A DNA stretch of 33,422 nt from Alphaproteobacteria bacterium (GTDB lineage Bacteria; Pseudomonadota; Alphaproteobacteria; Sphingomonadales; Sphingomonadaceae). Every line of letters starts with the position of its first letter. Positions within the stretch are counted from its first letter, which is position 1. A model generated the notes under the pieces. That model searched no databases and was not told the DNA's origin. It saw only the letters and a program-made list of their open reading frames with translations. This document shows positions 1-9,781 of this stretch, piece by piece. Location: NCBI GenBank assembly GCA_030431435.1, contig JAUIJI010000016.1:1-33422 (forward strand), in the 5' to 3' direction. The translations under genes and the position numbers were made by a program.

Positions 1-125
1 TCAAGCTTGGCAGTGAGGGACTTGCGATCGGGCGGCAGATTGGTGAAGCCGCCGCCGGTCAGCTTGGCCATCTCGTACAGCGGTTGCAGATCGTCCAGCC
101 GTGCGGCGCGGATCACGAAAGTCAT
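1..125 (-). CDS. astA: Arginine N-succinyltransferase, N-terminal fragment (truncated by the left window edge)
   Basis: Minus-strand reading from the ATG at 125 gives MTFVIRAARLDDLQPLYEMAKLTGGGFTNLPPDRKSLTAKL, which resembles the AstA N-terminus. Confidence 0.75.
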   Translation of the reverse strand, partial: MTFVIRAARLDDLQPLYEMAKLTGGGFTNLPPDRKSLTAKL

Positions 126-1333
126 AGTACATCCCCCGATGCCAGGCGCGAGAGGAGCACGGCGCTGAGCGCGGCCCGTTCGCTGAGCGAGGGGACTATC
201 ATGAATTCATCGCCCGAGTGAATCGAGCCGCCACGCACGCCCATGGTATCGACCACGGGCACCTGGCGGGCAGCGATATTGTTGCCGTCACACACGCCGC
301 CGGTGGATTGCCAGCCGATTTCCTGTCCCAATGCTGCACCGGTATCGCGCACAAGGTCGAACAGTTTCTGGGCGCGCTCGTCGACCGGCTTTGGCGGGCG
401 GGTGATGCCGCCGTGGCAGTGGATCGATACTTCGTGAAGCTTCTCCAATACCTCCAGCAAGGCTTTCAAATCCGTTGCAAAGTCCTCGGCGGCGGCAGTT
501 GTCTTCGGGCGGATGTTGAAGCGCAGCACGGCATGGTCCGGCACAACGTTGTTGGCCGCGCCGCCATCGATCTTCGCCGGGTTTATCGGCAAGTCGCGAT
601 GCTGCATCTGCTTCAATCGAACGGCACAATCGGCCGCTGCCACCAGTGCGTTGCGCCCGTCCTGCGGATTGCGCCCTGCATGGGCTGACTTGCCTGTGAA
701 GGTGAGCGAGAAGTTCCCGCTGCCGCCGCGCGCATGGGCCAGCGTGCCATCGGGCAGGGCGGAGGGTTCATAGGTGAGCGCCGCAAACTTGCCCGTCGCC
801 ATCCGCTCGATCAGCGGGGCGGAAGACAGCGATCCGGTCTCCTCGTCCGAATTGATCATCACGTCATAGCCGCATTGCGCCGCTTGCGGCGTGGTTTCGA
901 ACAGGCGCAAGGCTTCAAGGATCACCGCGATGCCGCCCTTCATGTCAGCCGTGCCGGGGCCGTTCACCGTGTCATCGTCAAGCCAGCTGCATTGCTGGAA
1001 CGGGTGATCGACAGGAAAGACGGTGTCCATATGTCCCGTCAGCAGGAAGCGGCGCTGCGCTTCCGGGCGCACGCGCAGGACGAGATGCCGGCCATGCGGC
1101 TTTTCAACCTCCGCGCCATCGGCACCGATCGCCGTAACGCGCGCAGGTTCTTCCAGCGACACTTCGCCCGGTAGCTCCGCAAAGGCATTGGCCAGTTCGC
1201 CAGCCATGGTGGCAAGGCCTGCCAGATTACCCGTGCCCGAATTGATGTTTGCCCAGCGCAAGGTGCGATCCAGCATGGCCTGCTGGTCTGCCCCCTCTGC
1301 GAGTGTCCGTTCTTCTGCGGTAAGTTGTTTCAT
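122..1333 (-). CDS. M20 family metallohydrolase (ArgE/DapE/carboxypeptidase G2-like)
   Basis: The ORF has M20 metal-ligand motifs: TGHMDTVFP, GPGTADMKGG, NSDEETGS and a C-terminal GGSIHSGDEF. The ORF track starts at a TTG (1339); ATG at 1333 is the more likely start. Confidence 0.88.
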   Translation of the reverse strand: MKQLTAEERTLAEGADQQAMLDRTLRWANINSGTGNLAGLATMAGELANAFAELPGEVSLEEPARVTAIGADGAEVEKPHGRHLVLRVRPEAQRRFLLTGHMDTVFPVDHPFQQCSWLDDDTVNGPGTADMKGGIAVILEALRLFETTPQAAQCGYDVMINSDEETGSLSSAPLIERMATGKFAALTYEPSALPDGTLAHARGGSGNFSLTFTGKSAHAGRNPQDGRNALVAAADCAVRLKQMQHRDLPINPAKIDGGAANNVVPDHAVLRFNIRPKTTAAAEDFATDLKALLEVLEKLHEVSIHCHGGITRPPKPVDERAQKLFDLVRDTGAALGQEIGWQSTGGVCDGNNIAARQVPVVDTMGVRGGSIHSGDEFMIVPSLSERAALSAVLLSRLASGDVL

Positions 1334-1441
1334 ATGCAACTTGGTCTAGCCGACCAGCACGCGCTGTCAATGCGCGCGAGGCTTAACGAGCGCCTAACCA
1401 ATGCCGCGTAGGATGCCTTCGAGAAACGGGGGTTTTGACCG

Positions 1442-1945
1442 ATGAGCCTTGCTGCCTTGCAGGAGGACCGGATTGAACCGCGGGTGCGGGCGATGGTGCG
1501 TGCCCGATTGCGCGACGCCGAAGGCGAGCGTGACGTGTGCCTCATCGATGTTTCGACGCGCGGCATCCTCGCGACCACTGCAAGGCCTCCGCAAGCCAAG
1601 GAATTCGTGGAGATCACCATGGGTTGCAACTCGCTCGTCGGACAGGTCAAGTGGTCGGGCGAGAGACGCTTTGGCGTCGAGCTGCGCGAAAGGGTGAGCG
1701 TCGCCGCCGTAGTCGAAGGCGGCAAGGACAAGGTGACACTGGCAAGCTCGGTTGGCATGGCCAGGCCCCGGCAGGGGCTGTGGCATGCGCTCGTGTCAAA
1801 TCCGCGGGTTCTCGGTCACGCGATGCAGCTTGGCGGAGTCTTGCTGGTGTTGCTCGCCGCCGCCTGGATTGCCGCAGAGCTTGTCAGTTCCGGCCTGGAA
1901 CCGATGCAGGATGCGGTCCTGGTGATGAACGCAAGCGCCCCATAA
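1442..1945 (+). CDS. PilZ domain protein with a C-terminal transmembrane helix
   Basis: N-terminal EDRIEPRVRAMVRARLRDAEGERDVCLIDVSTRGILATT matches the PilZ RxxxR...DxSxxG pattern. The C-terminal stretch LGGVLLVLLAAAWIAAELV is hydrophobic. Confidence 0.8.
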   Translation: MSLAALQEDRIEPRVRAMVRARLRDAEGERDVCLIDVSTRGILATTARPPQAKEFVEITMGCNSLVGQVKWSGERRFGVELRERVSVAAVVEGGKDKVTLASSVGMARPRQGLWHALVSNPRVLGHAMQLGGVLLVLLAAAWIAAELVSSGLEPMQDAVLVMNASAP

Positions 1946-1946
1946 T

Positions 1947-2768
1947 TCAGGCCGAGCCCAGAGCCCGGGCTACGCTCACGAATTCGCTTACCGAAAGGGT
2001 TTCTGCGCGTCGCGTAGGATCGATGCCGAGTTCCTCCAGCACCTCCACCGCGCGGGGAAGCCCCTTCAGGCTCTGGCGCAGCATCTTGCGGCGCTGGCCA
2101 AAGGCCGCTTCGGTCACTTGCGACAGCCGCCTGGCGGAAACCCCTTCGGGCATGTCGCCCGGCGTGAGGTGGACGATCGCGCTCATCACCTTGGGGGGCG
2201 GGGTAAAGGCGCTGCGATGAACCTTCATCGCCAGCTTCGCGGCAGAGCGCCACTGCGCCAGCACGGCGAGCCGCCCGTAGGCAGAACCGCCCGGCTGGGC
2301 GACAATGCGCTGCGCCACTTCAAGCTGGAACATCAGCGTGAGGGAGGTCCATTGCGGTGGCCACTCCTCGCCATCCAGCCAGCGCGTGAACAGTGCGGTG
2401 CCGACATTGTATGGCAGGTTGGCGACCACGGCAAAGGGCTCGCCCATCAGCTCGCGATGGTCGATGGCCATGGCATCGCCTTCCACCACGCGCAGCTGGC
2501 CGGGGAAGGCGTCCGACAGTTCGGCGAGGGCAGGCAGGCAGCGGCGGTCCATCTCGATCGCGGTGACGCGGGCACCGGCGCGCAGCAGCGCGCGCGTCAG
2601 CCCGCCGGGACCGGGGCCGACTTCAAGCACGGCCTTGTCGCGCAAGTCCCCCGGAATGGCGGCGATCCGGTCCAGCAATTGCTCGTCGAACAGGAAGTTC
2701 TGGCCCAGCGCCCTCGATGCGCTCAGGCCATGCGCGGCAATGACCTCGCGCAAGGGCGGCAGGCTCAT
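1947..2768 (-). CDS. rsmA: 16S rRNA (adenine(1518)-N(6)/adenine(1519)-N(6))-dimethyltransferase
   Basis: [48 protein letters not shown] and [13 protein letters not shown] are characteristic of RsmA/KsgA. Confidence 0.97.
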   Translation of the reverse strand: MSLPPLREVIAAHGLSASRALGQNFLFDEQLLDRIAAIPGDLRDKAVLEVGPGPGGLTRALLRAGARVTAIEMDRRCLPALAELSDAFPGQLRVVEGDAMAIDHRELMGEPFAVVANLPYNVGTALFTRWLDGEEWPPQWTSLTLMFQLEVAQRIVAQPGGSAYGRLAVLAQWRSAAKLAMKVHRSAFTPPPKVMSAIVHLTPGDMPEGVSARRLSQVTEAAFGQRRKMLRQSLKGLPRAVEVLEELGIDPTRRAETLSVSEFVSVARALGSA

Positions 2769-3787
2769 GCAGCCATGGCCCGGTTGTTCGCCGCAAGCGC
2801 CGCCATGCGGATCGCCTCGACCAGCGAATCCGCTTTGGCGATGCCGCCACCGGCAATGTCGAAAGCGGTGCCGTGATCGGGCGAGGTGCGGATGATCGGC
2901 AGGCCCAAAGTCATGTTCACGCCCTTGTCGAAATCGAGCGTCTTCAAGGGGACCAGCGCCTGATCGTGATACATGGCCACCGCCACGTCATAGGTGCCGC
3001 GCTTGTGCGGCGCGAACATGGTGTCTGCCGGATGCGGGCCGGTGGCGGCGATGCCTTCTGCCTGCAGTTGCGCGATCGCAGGGGCGATGATCGTCTCTTC
3101 TTCGCCTCCCATACGGCCCTTTTCGCCGGCGTGGGGGTTGAGGCCAGCCAGCGCAAGGTGCGGGGCAGGAAGCGCGAAATCGCGCTGCATTGCCTTGTGG
3201 ATCACCCGGCAACGGCGCAGGATCAGGTCCTGCGAAAGCAAGCCGGACACCTGCGACAAGGCGCAATGCACGGTGAGCGGCACGGCGCGCAGCGAAGGCC
3301 CGGCGAGCATCATCACTGCGTCCTCCTCCTCGATCCCGCTGGCATGAGCGACAAATTCGGTCTGTCCGGGGAAGGTGAAGCCCACCGCAGCCAGTTCTGA
3401 CTTGGAGACCGGCGCGGTCACCATGCCGCTCGCCGCGCCCGAAAGCGCCAGCGATGCGGCCATTTCCAGCGAGCGCAGCGACAGCCGCGCGCCTTCTGCC
3501 GAGGGCTGTCCGGGGCGGAATTGCCCATCGCCAACTTCGGCAAGCACGGGCAGGGCGCTGGCAAACACGGTGTTGGCATCCTGCGGTGCCTCCACGGCTT
3601 CAACCGGCAAATCCAGCCCGCGAGACTTTGCGGCAGCGCGCAGGACATTGGCGCCGCCCATCACCACGAAAGGCGGCAAGGACAGTTCCTCGCGCGTGGA
3701 CCACGCCAGTGCGATCAGTTCCGGCCCGATACCCGCCGGGTCCCCCAGCGATATGGCGAGGGGCGGGATGGCAGGATTGTCCGTCAC
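2765..3787 (-). CDS. pdxA: 4-hydroxythreonine-4-phosphate dehydrogenase
   Basis: [76 protein letters not shown]. Overlaps the rsmA start by 4 nt. Confidence 0.97.
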   Translation of the reverse strand: MTDNPAIPPLAISLGDPAGIGPELIALAWSTREELSLPPFVVMGGANVLRAAAKSRGLDLPVEAVEAPQDANTVFASALPVLAEVGDGQFRPGQPSAEGARLSLRSLEMAASLALSGAASGMVTAPVSKSELAAVGFTFPGQTEFVAHASGIEEEDAVMMLAGPSLRAVPLTVHCALSQVSGLLSQDLILRRCRVIHKAMQRDFALPAPHLALAGLNPHAGEKGRMGGEEETIIAPAIAQLQAEGIAATGPHPADTMFAPHKRGTYDVAVAMYHDQALVPLKTLDFDKGVNMTLGLPIIRTSPDHGTAFDIAGGGIAKADSLVEAIRMAALAANNRAMAA

Positions 3788-3794
3788 CGGTAGA

Positions 3795-5129
3795 TCAGTT
3801 GTATTCGATCACTGCGTCGCGGCGAAGGTCGCGCAGGTAACGCTGGGCACGACGGTTGATGCGCTCGTTCTCGAGACTGTTCATCAGGTCGTCAAAGCTG
3901 GGCCCGCCGACACGCTGCGGGTCATCACGGCCGCACAGCATCAGCACGCGCACGCCCTGTTCAAGATCACCGAAAGGCGGTGTCGCCTGGCCGACATTGA
4001 GCTGCAGCATGATCGACTGCAAGGCTTCGGGCAGGGCGCGTACCGCGATCTCGTCATTCTCCACCACGGTCGCGTTGATCGCTGCCGCCTTGGCATCGAC
4101 ATCGCCGCAGCCGTTCATCTGCTGCACGGTGGCGGCGAACTGGTCTGCCTTGAGCTGGGCTTCGCTTTCCGGCGTGCCGGGCGCGAAATCGAGCGAGATC
4201 TGCTTGAGGCTGAGCACGGCATCGCGCGGGTCGGGCATGCCGATTTGGCGCCGGTCCACCAGCAACAGGATGGAGTAACCGCCGGGAATTTCGACCGGGC
4301 CGATCAGTTGGCCAGGCTCCATGCCTTCCACTGCCGATTCCAGCGTTGCGCTCTGCAGCTGTTCGAGACGCAGCCAGCCAAGGTCTCCGCCCTGCGCGGC
4401 CGAGGACGCATCGGAATACTGGCGGGCATAGGCAACGAAGCTGCCGCCCTGCCGCAGCTGGGCGATGATCTGGTTGGCGTTGGACAGCACTGCTTCGCGC
4501 GTCGTGGCATTGGCTTCGAGATAGATCTCGGCAATGCGGTATTCGTACTGCCCTTGCGATTCATCGAGGCGCTGGAGCAGCTCGTTCACTTCCTCGGTAG
4601 AGACGTTGACGAATGGCGCGACATTGCGGCGCAGCAGTCGGTCCCAGGCAAGTTCGCCCTGGATCTGGCGCTTCAGCGTGCGCGGGGAGGAGCCGATGGT
4701 GGCGAGATATTCGTCCATCGCTTCCGGGCCGCGGTCGAAACGTTCCACGGCAAAACGGGTGTAGGCGTCATCCACCTCTTCCGCAGTTACTGCCATTTCC
4801 AGTGCGGCGGCTTCCTGTACCTGCAGCGTTTCGTCGATCAGGTTGCGCAGCACCTGCATGCGCAGCCGTTCCATTTCCTCTTCGGGAACCACCGTATCAT
4901 TGGCAGCCACGATCAGGGCAACGCGATGCTCCACATCGGTGCCCGTGATGATGTTGCCGTTCACGCGCGCAGTGGCGCGGCGCTGGTTGGGATCGGCATT
5001 GCCCATGAAGTCAAAATCTTCAGGGATGTTGAAGCCGTCATTGTTCTGCGCATTGATCGCAGGTGCGCCAAGCACGGCCAGCGCGGCGGTGGCGGCAAGG
5101 ATGCTGAGGGTTTTTGCAAACCGGGTCAC
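3795..5129 (-). CDS. surA: SurA-like periplasmic peptidylprolyl isomerase
   Basis: Signal peptide, SurA N-terminal region (NDTVVPEEEMERLRMQVLRNLIDETLQVQEA), rotamase region (GGDLGWLRLEQL...GPVEIPGGYSILLLVDRR), and position between lptD and pdxA. Confidence 0.93.
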   Translation of the reverse strand: MTRFAKTLSILAATAALAVLGAPAINAQNNDGFNIPEDFDFMGNADPNQRRATARVNGNIITGTDVEHRVALIVAANDTVVPEEEMERLRMQVLRNLIDETLQVQEAAALEMAVTAEEVDDAYTRFAVERFDRGPEAMDEYLATIGSSPRTLKRQIQGELAWDRLLRRNVAPFVNVSTEEVNELLQRLDESQGQYEYRIAEIYLEANATTREAVLSNANQIIAQLRQGGSFVAYARQYSDASSAAQGGDLGWLRLEQLQSATLESAVEGMEPGQLIGPVEIPGGYSILLLVDRRQIGMPDPRDAVLSLKQISLDFAPGTPESEAQLKADQFAATVQQMNGCGDVDAKAAAINATVVENDEIAVRALPEALQSIMLQLNVGQATPPFGDLEQGVRVLMLCGRDDPQRVGGPSFDDLMNSLENERINRRAQRYLRDLRRDAVIEYN

Positions 5130-5267
5130 GTGTAATCTTTTCCTCGATCTTGGGGCACAAAGCGCCCTTTTGCGGGGTCAGCCAATGGCGAACGCTGGCT
5201 TAACCCTAGCTGAGTGGGCGCGTGATAGCTCCTTTGCATCCCCCTGCCAATGTGCAGCCAGACGCCA

Positions 5268-7559
5268 TCACCGGAACCCGAGATTGCGCAGCGAGAAATA
5301 GACGCGGAAGGAGTTGCCGCGCTTAGCATCTGCCAGTTCGATATAGTCGCGCCGCCAGGTGAAGCCCATCTCCAGGCAATCATCGGCATAGGCGATGCCC
5401 AGGCGGGTACGCAGCGGCTCGAAGCCGTCGGCGTTCAGTGTGGGGTCTTCCGCGCGGTTGGTCAGGTTGATCACTGCCGAACCGAACACCGACCAGTATC
5501 GGGCAAAGGCAATGCGGCCCGCGGCGCGGATTTCCTCGCGGTCGCGCAAATCCTCGATCGCCAGGTCGACATCGCGGTTGAGGCGCAGGTAGCCGAGTTC
5601 GACATAGGTGCGGTCATTGCCCAGCGTCGCGTCAATCTCGTTGCGACGGACCGCGCCGTTATCCTTGTCCAGCCGGAAGCGGTGCGTGAACTTCAGGAAA
5701 TCGCGATAGCGCACGGTGGTGCGGCCCACGAAGTCCGACCATTGCTCGTTAAGCCCCGTGCCATCGGGGAAAATCCGGTTCTGGTCATTGATGCGATAGG
5801 ACTGGCCGATGGTGCTCTCCAGCCGCCAGTTGGGGATCGTCGCCTGCCAGTCGAGGCCATAGGTGACGCGCGCGCCTTCCTCCACCCGGTCATAGCCGGG
5901 GAAGCGGTTGAGCGCGAAGAGGTTGGAATCCTCCAGATCGATCGCCCGGGCATCCTCGTTGGGAATGTCGAGGTTGCGGATGTCAGGGGTGGCGACGAAT
6001 TGCACGCGCGGGGTCAGGATGTGCGATCCGCCCATGAATTCGCCGATGAAGGGCCATTTGATATCGACTGCGGCCAGCGCCACGCCGCGCGTCTGCCAGC
6101 CGGGTTGCCCGCGATAGCTGGCGGTGGTGGTCTGCAGGTTCTCGCCCGAATGGTAGACATCCCCGCGCACCAGGCCGGTCAGCGTCACTTCCTGCCCCAT
6201 CGGGGTGATGCGCCGCATGTCCCATTGCGCGCGGGCAAATGCACGCTGAGTGTCCTGCCCTTCGCCGCGGGTGATGGCCAGTGTGTTGGCCTGCAATTCG
6301 ACCTTGCCGCCGACGACCGGGTCCTGCAGCCGGTAGCGATAATCGATCAGCGGCAGCGCCAGTGGCACCTGCCCCTGGTCCTGCTGCACCAGCAGCGCCT
6401 GCGTGGCCCAGCCGGACAGCGAGAAATAGCTGTTCTCGTCAATCCGCTCGAGATTGATGGTCGAGCGGATGCGATCCTCGCGGCTGATATCGTAACGGCG
6501 CAGGAATGTGCGGTCGCTGGCAAGGCGGATCGATCCGGTCGCGGTCCAGTTCTCGTCCAACTGGAAGCGGCCATTGGCGAAGACGTAGCCGCGCAGCGCA
6601 TCCTTCCTTGTGGGGATGGTCGAATTGAGCGGGACGCGCGTGGAATAGGTGCCATAGGCGCTGACCTGGAACGCGCCCTGGTCTGCCAGATGGCGATATT
6701 GCGCGCTCACCATCGGCGCGGCTTCGGTATAGACATGGCCGGTCAGCAGCAGGTCGCGGTTCTCGGCCAGGCGCCAGTAATAGCTGTCCGTCAGTTCGAA
6801 ACCGTTGGACGCGGTCAGGCCGATATCGGGGATCAACACGCCCGATGTGGCGCTGCCGTCCGCGCGGATCACAAGGCCCGGCAAGGGCAGGATGCGGGCA
6901 CCGAACAGCTCCAGATAGGCACCCTGGAAGCGAATCCGGTCCGTCTCGGCATCATAGAACACGCGTTCGGCGGTCACTCGCCAGCTCGGGCTCTTGGGGC
7001 AGCCTTCGGCATCCACCACCGCGCAGGAGGAATAGACCGCCTTGTCGAGGATGATGTCTCCGTTGTCGTCGCGCTCGGCCATGTCGGCGGCGAGCCTGCC
7101 GCCCTGGCGGAAGGCCAGCAGCATATTGGCCATGGCGCCCGCTTCCAGCTCGTCCGTCAGCGTCAGGCGTTCGGTGTAGAGCTGGTTGCCATCCTCGTCG
7201 ATCAGCCGGACATTGCCTTCGGCCACGATTTCGCCGGTCAGGCGGTTCCAGCTGATGCTGTCAGCGCGAACGGACTGATCGCCGGAGCGGGCGATGACAT
7301 TGCCGGCGGCGGAGACGATATCGTTCTCGCTGTCATAGCGCAGCTCATTGGCTTCGAACGCGACTTCCTGCGTGGCCGATTCGCTCGTTGGCGCAGCGGC
7401 GGGCATCACCTCTTCGGGCGCGTCCTGCGCCAGCGCGGCTTGCGGCAGTGCCAGCGTCGCCGCCGCAAACAGCAGCGCGGGAAGGCGTGGCACATGCAAG
7501 TGCCTATCAGGCAAGCGGCGGTTCAATGCTTGCTGTAAGGGCGAAGGGGCCGGGAGCAT
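5268..7559 (-). CDS. lptD: LPS-assembly protein LptD (OstA/Imp outer-membrane beta-barrel)
   Basis: OstA-like N-terminus (VAFEANELRYDSENDIVSAAGNVIARSGDQSVRADSISWNRLTGEIVAEGNVRLIDEDG), beta-barrel C-terminus ending in LRNLGFR, and surA-lptD adjacency. The track ORF extends to 7895, but that extension overlaps the divergent pepA gene. ATG at 7559, or an internal start, is more plausible. Confidence 0.93.
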   Translation of the reverse strand: MLPAPSPLQQALNRRLPDRHLHVPRLPALLFAAATLALPQAALAQDAPEEVMPAAAPTSESATQEVAFEANELRYDSENDIVSAAGNVIARSGDQSVRADSISWNRLTGEIVAEGNVRLIDEDGNQLYTERLTLTDELEAGAMANMLLAFRQGGRLAADMAERDDNGDIILDKAVYSSCAVVDAEGCPKSPSWRVTAERVFYDAETDRIRFQGAYLELFGARILPLPGLVIRADGSATSGVLIPDIGLTASNGFELTDSYYWRLAENRDLLLTGHVYTEAAPMVSAQYRHLADQGAFQVSAYGTYSTRVPLNSTIPTRKDALRGYVFANGRFQLDENWTATGSIRLASDRTFLRRYDISREDRIRSTINLERIDENSYFSLSGWATQALLVQQDQGQVPLALPLIDYRYRLQDPVVGGKVELQANTLAITRGEGQDTQRAFARAQWDMRRITPMGQEVTLTGLVRGDVYHSGENLQTTTASYRGQPGWQTRGVALAAVDIKWPFIGEFMGGSHILTPRVQFVATPDIRNLDIPNEDARAIDLEDSNLFALNRFPGYDRVEEGARVTYGLDWQATIPNWRLESTIGQSYRINDQNRIFPDGTGLNEQWSDFVGRTTVRYRDFLKFTHRFRLDKDNGAVRRNEIDATLGNDRTYVELGYLRLNRDVDLAIEDLRDREEIRAAGRIAFARYWSVFGSAVINLTNRAEDPTLNADGFEPLRTRLGIAYADDCLEMGFTWRRDYIELADAKRGNSFRVYFSLRNLGFR

Positions 7560-7659
7560 GGCTTGCCTATCGCACCGCCCGCGCCTAACTGCAACGGCAT
7601 GAATTAAGGGCGCCGAATTTGCTGCCCACAAAGCCAATCCCGATCCAAGTGGAGAAAGC

Positions 7660-9117
7660 ATGAAAGTCTCTTTCACCGAAACCGCCCCCCAGTCCCCCAG
7701 CCTGCTCGCCCGCCTTGTGGCGCAGGACAAACTTCCCGCTGACCTGCCTGTTGCGATTGTGGAAGGCGCGGAAAGCTCGCGCTTTGCCGGCAAGACCGGG
7801 CAGCTCTTCGAAGGTTTCGTGGAAGATGGCGGCAAGGTGGTGCGCCTTGCGCTGGCCGGTTTCGGCAAGGCCAATGGCGAGAGCAGGCAGGCCAACCTTG
7901 AGCGCGCAGGCGCGGCGCTGGCGGCGAAATACCTGACCTCTGGCGAAACCTCGCTGGTGCTGGACTTGACCGGAACGGACCTTTCGGCTGCCGACGTCGC
8001 CTCTGTCCTTCTCGGCCTGCGACTGCGCAGTTGGCGCTGGGATGCCTATCGCACGAAGCTGAAGGAAGAACAGAAGCGCAGCCTTGCAGAGGTGGTGGTT
8101 GTCGGGTCTCCCGATGGCACAGCCGCTGCGTGGGACGAGCAGGCCGCTGTCGCGACCGGCGTCGAGTTCACCCGCGAGCTGGTGGCAGAGCCTGCCAATG
8201 TCATCTACCCGCAGAGCTTCGTCGAACGCTGCCAGAAGCGCTTCGAAGGGCTGGGCGCGGAAATCTCCGTCCTGGATGAAGACGAGATGCGCCAGCTCGG
8301 CATGGGCGCGCTCTTGGGCGTGAGCCAGGGGTCCACCCGCGAAGGCAAGCTGCTCGTCATCAAGTGGATGGGCGGCAAGGCCGACGACAAGCCGACCGTG
8401 TTCGTGGGCAAGGGCGTCACCTTCGATACCGGCGGTATCTCGATCAAGCCTGCTGCGGGCATGGAAGACATGAAGTGGGACATGGGCGGCGCAGGCGCTG
8501 TCGCTGGCGCGATGCTGGCGCTGGCGGGCCGCAAGGCCAAGGCCAACGTCATCGGCGTGTGCGGCCTTGTCGAGAATATGCCTGACGGCAATGCCCAGCG
8601 CCCGGGCGATGTGGTCACCACCATGTCCGGCCAGACGGTGGAAGTGATCAACACCGATGCCGAGGGCCGCCTCGTGCTGTGCGATGCGCTCACCTATGTG
8701 CAGCGCGAATTCAAGCCGAAGACCGTGGTCGATCTTGCCACGCTGACCGGCGCGATGATGATTGCGCTGGGCATGGAGCACGGCGGCGTATTCTCGAACA
8801 GCGACGATCTTGCCGACAAGCTCCTGTCCGCCGGCAAGCAGAGCGGCGACAAGCTGTGGCGCTTCCCGCTGGGCCCGGCTTACGACAAGCTGATCGACAG
8901 CCCGATTGCCGATATGAAGAACGTCGGCCCGCGCTGGGGCGGATCGATCACCGCGGCGCAGTTCCTCCAGCGTTATGTCGAGGACGGCGTCGATTGGGCC
9001 CACTGCGACATCGCCGGCATGGTCTGGGCGGACAAGCCCGGCGCCACCTGGGACAAGGGCGCGACCGGATACGGCGCGCGGCTGATCGACACCTTCGTGC
9101 GCGAGAATTGCGAATAG
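7660..9117 (+). CDS. pepA: Leucyl aminopeptidase (M17)
   Basis: VGKGVTFDTGGISIKPAAGMEDMKWDMGGAGAV and NTDAEGRLVLCDAL are M17 signatures. Confidence 0.97.
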   Translation: MKVSFTETAPQSPSLLARLVAQDKLPADLPVAIVEGAESSRFAGKTGQLFEGFVEDGGKVVRLALAGFGKANGESRQANLERAGAALAAKYLTSGETSLVLDLTGTDLSAADVASVLLGLRLRSWRWDAYRTKLKEEQKRSLAEVVVVGSPDGTAAAWDEQAAVATGVEFTRELVAEPANVIYPQSFVERCQKRFEGLGAEISVLDEDEMRQLGMGALLGVSQGSTREGKLLVIKWMGGKADDKPTVFVGKGVTFDTGGISIKPAAGMEDMKWDMGGAGAVAGAMLALAGRKAKANVIGVCGLVENMPDGNAQRPGDVVTTMSGQTVEVINTDAEGRLVLCDALTYVQREFKPKTVVDLATLTGAMMIALGMEHGGVFSNSDDLADKLLSAGKQSGDKLWRFPLGPAYDKLIDSPIADMKNVGPRWGGSITAAQFLQRYVEDGVDWAHCDIAGMVWADKPGATWDKGATGYGARLIDTFVRENCE

Positions 9118-9132
9118 GGAGCAACTGCGGCC

Positions 9133-9288
9133 GTGCCGAAGATGCGGAAGAAGTCCGATTTGCCGAGCAAGACCTGCGCGGCATGCGGCCTTCCGTTCAC
9201 CTGGCGCAAGAAGTGGGAGCGGGACTGGGACAATGTCCGCTATTGTTCCGACCGCTGCCGTAAACAGGGCAAGGGCATGAGCGCATGA
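9133..9288 (+). CDS. DUF2256 family small zinc-ribbon-like protein
   Basis: GTG start; translation (V/M)[50 protein letters not shown]. It has CxxC...YCSDRC cysteines and overlaps the holC start by ATGA. It is absent from the supplied ORF track because it is short. Confidence 0.85.
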   Translation: MPKMRKKSDLPSKTCAACGLPFTWRKKWERDWDNVRYCSDRCRKQGKGMSA

Positions 9289-9722
9289 GGGTCGGGTTCT
9301 ATCTTTGCGGCACCCAGCCGGTTGAGCGCGTCCTGCCGCTGATCGCGCGCGCTGCCACCAATGGCGGGCAGCGCCTGTTGGTGGTGGCCGGGGACGAGGC
9401 TCTGCGTGATACGCTCGACAAGGCCTTGTGGGAGGCTTTCCCGGCAGAATTTCTCGCGCATGGGCAGGCAGGCGGGGCGCATGATGCGCGCCAGCCCATC
9501 CTGCTTTCCGCCAGCTGCGAAGCCGCCAATGGTGCCATGCTGCTGGCGCTGGCTGACGGGCAATGGCGCGAAGAGGCCGAAGGTTTCGAGCGTGTGCTGT
9601 TGTTCTTCGACGATGATGGCCGTGCCGCAGCACGCACCACCTGGAAGCAGTTCGACAATCGCGAGGATGTGGAGCGCGAATTCTACGAGCTCGACGGCGG
9701 CAAATGGGTGAAGCGGGCCTGA
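9285..9722 (+). CDS. holC: DNA polymerase III chi subunit
   Basis: [47 protein letters not shown] and [20 protein letters not shown]. pepA-holC adjacency is a commonly seen arrangement. Confidence 0.92.
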   Translation: MRVGFYLCGTQPVERVLPLIARAATNGGQRLLVVAGDEALRDTLDKALWEAFPAEFLAHGQAGGAHDARQPILLSASCEAANGAMLLALADGQWREEAEGFERVLLFFDDDGRAAARTTWKQFDNREDVEREFYELDGGKWVKRA

Positions 9723-9781
9723 GGCTTGCGCGCTGGCGATTCCCTTATATCCTGCGCCCGCAGATGGATGGAGGGAATATC

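Noticed and set aside
3375-5135. 586-aa plus-strand ORF antisense to surA/pdxA
   Set aside because: Shadow ORF of high-GC coding DNA. The opposite strand carries recognisable SurA and PdxA.
5250-7538. 762-aa plus-strand ORF antisense to lptD
   Set aside because: GC-rich shadow ORF. Composition is low-complexity and unlike a folded family, whereas the minus strand encodes a clear LptD.
7560-7895. N-terminal extension of the lptD ORF given in the track
   Set aside because: It would overlap the divergent pepA coding region and place the signal peptide internally. A start near 7559 or downstream is more plausible.
7585-9633. 682-aa minus-strand ORF antisense to pepA/holC
   Set aside because: The plus strand encodes unmistakable PepA and HolC. 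The antisense translation has no recognisable family.
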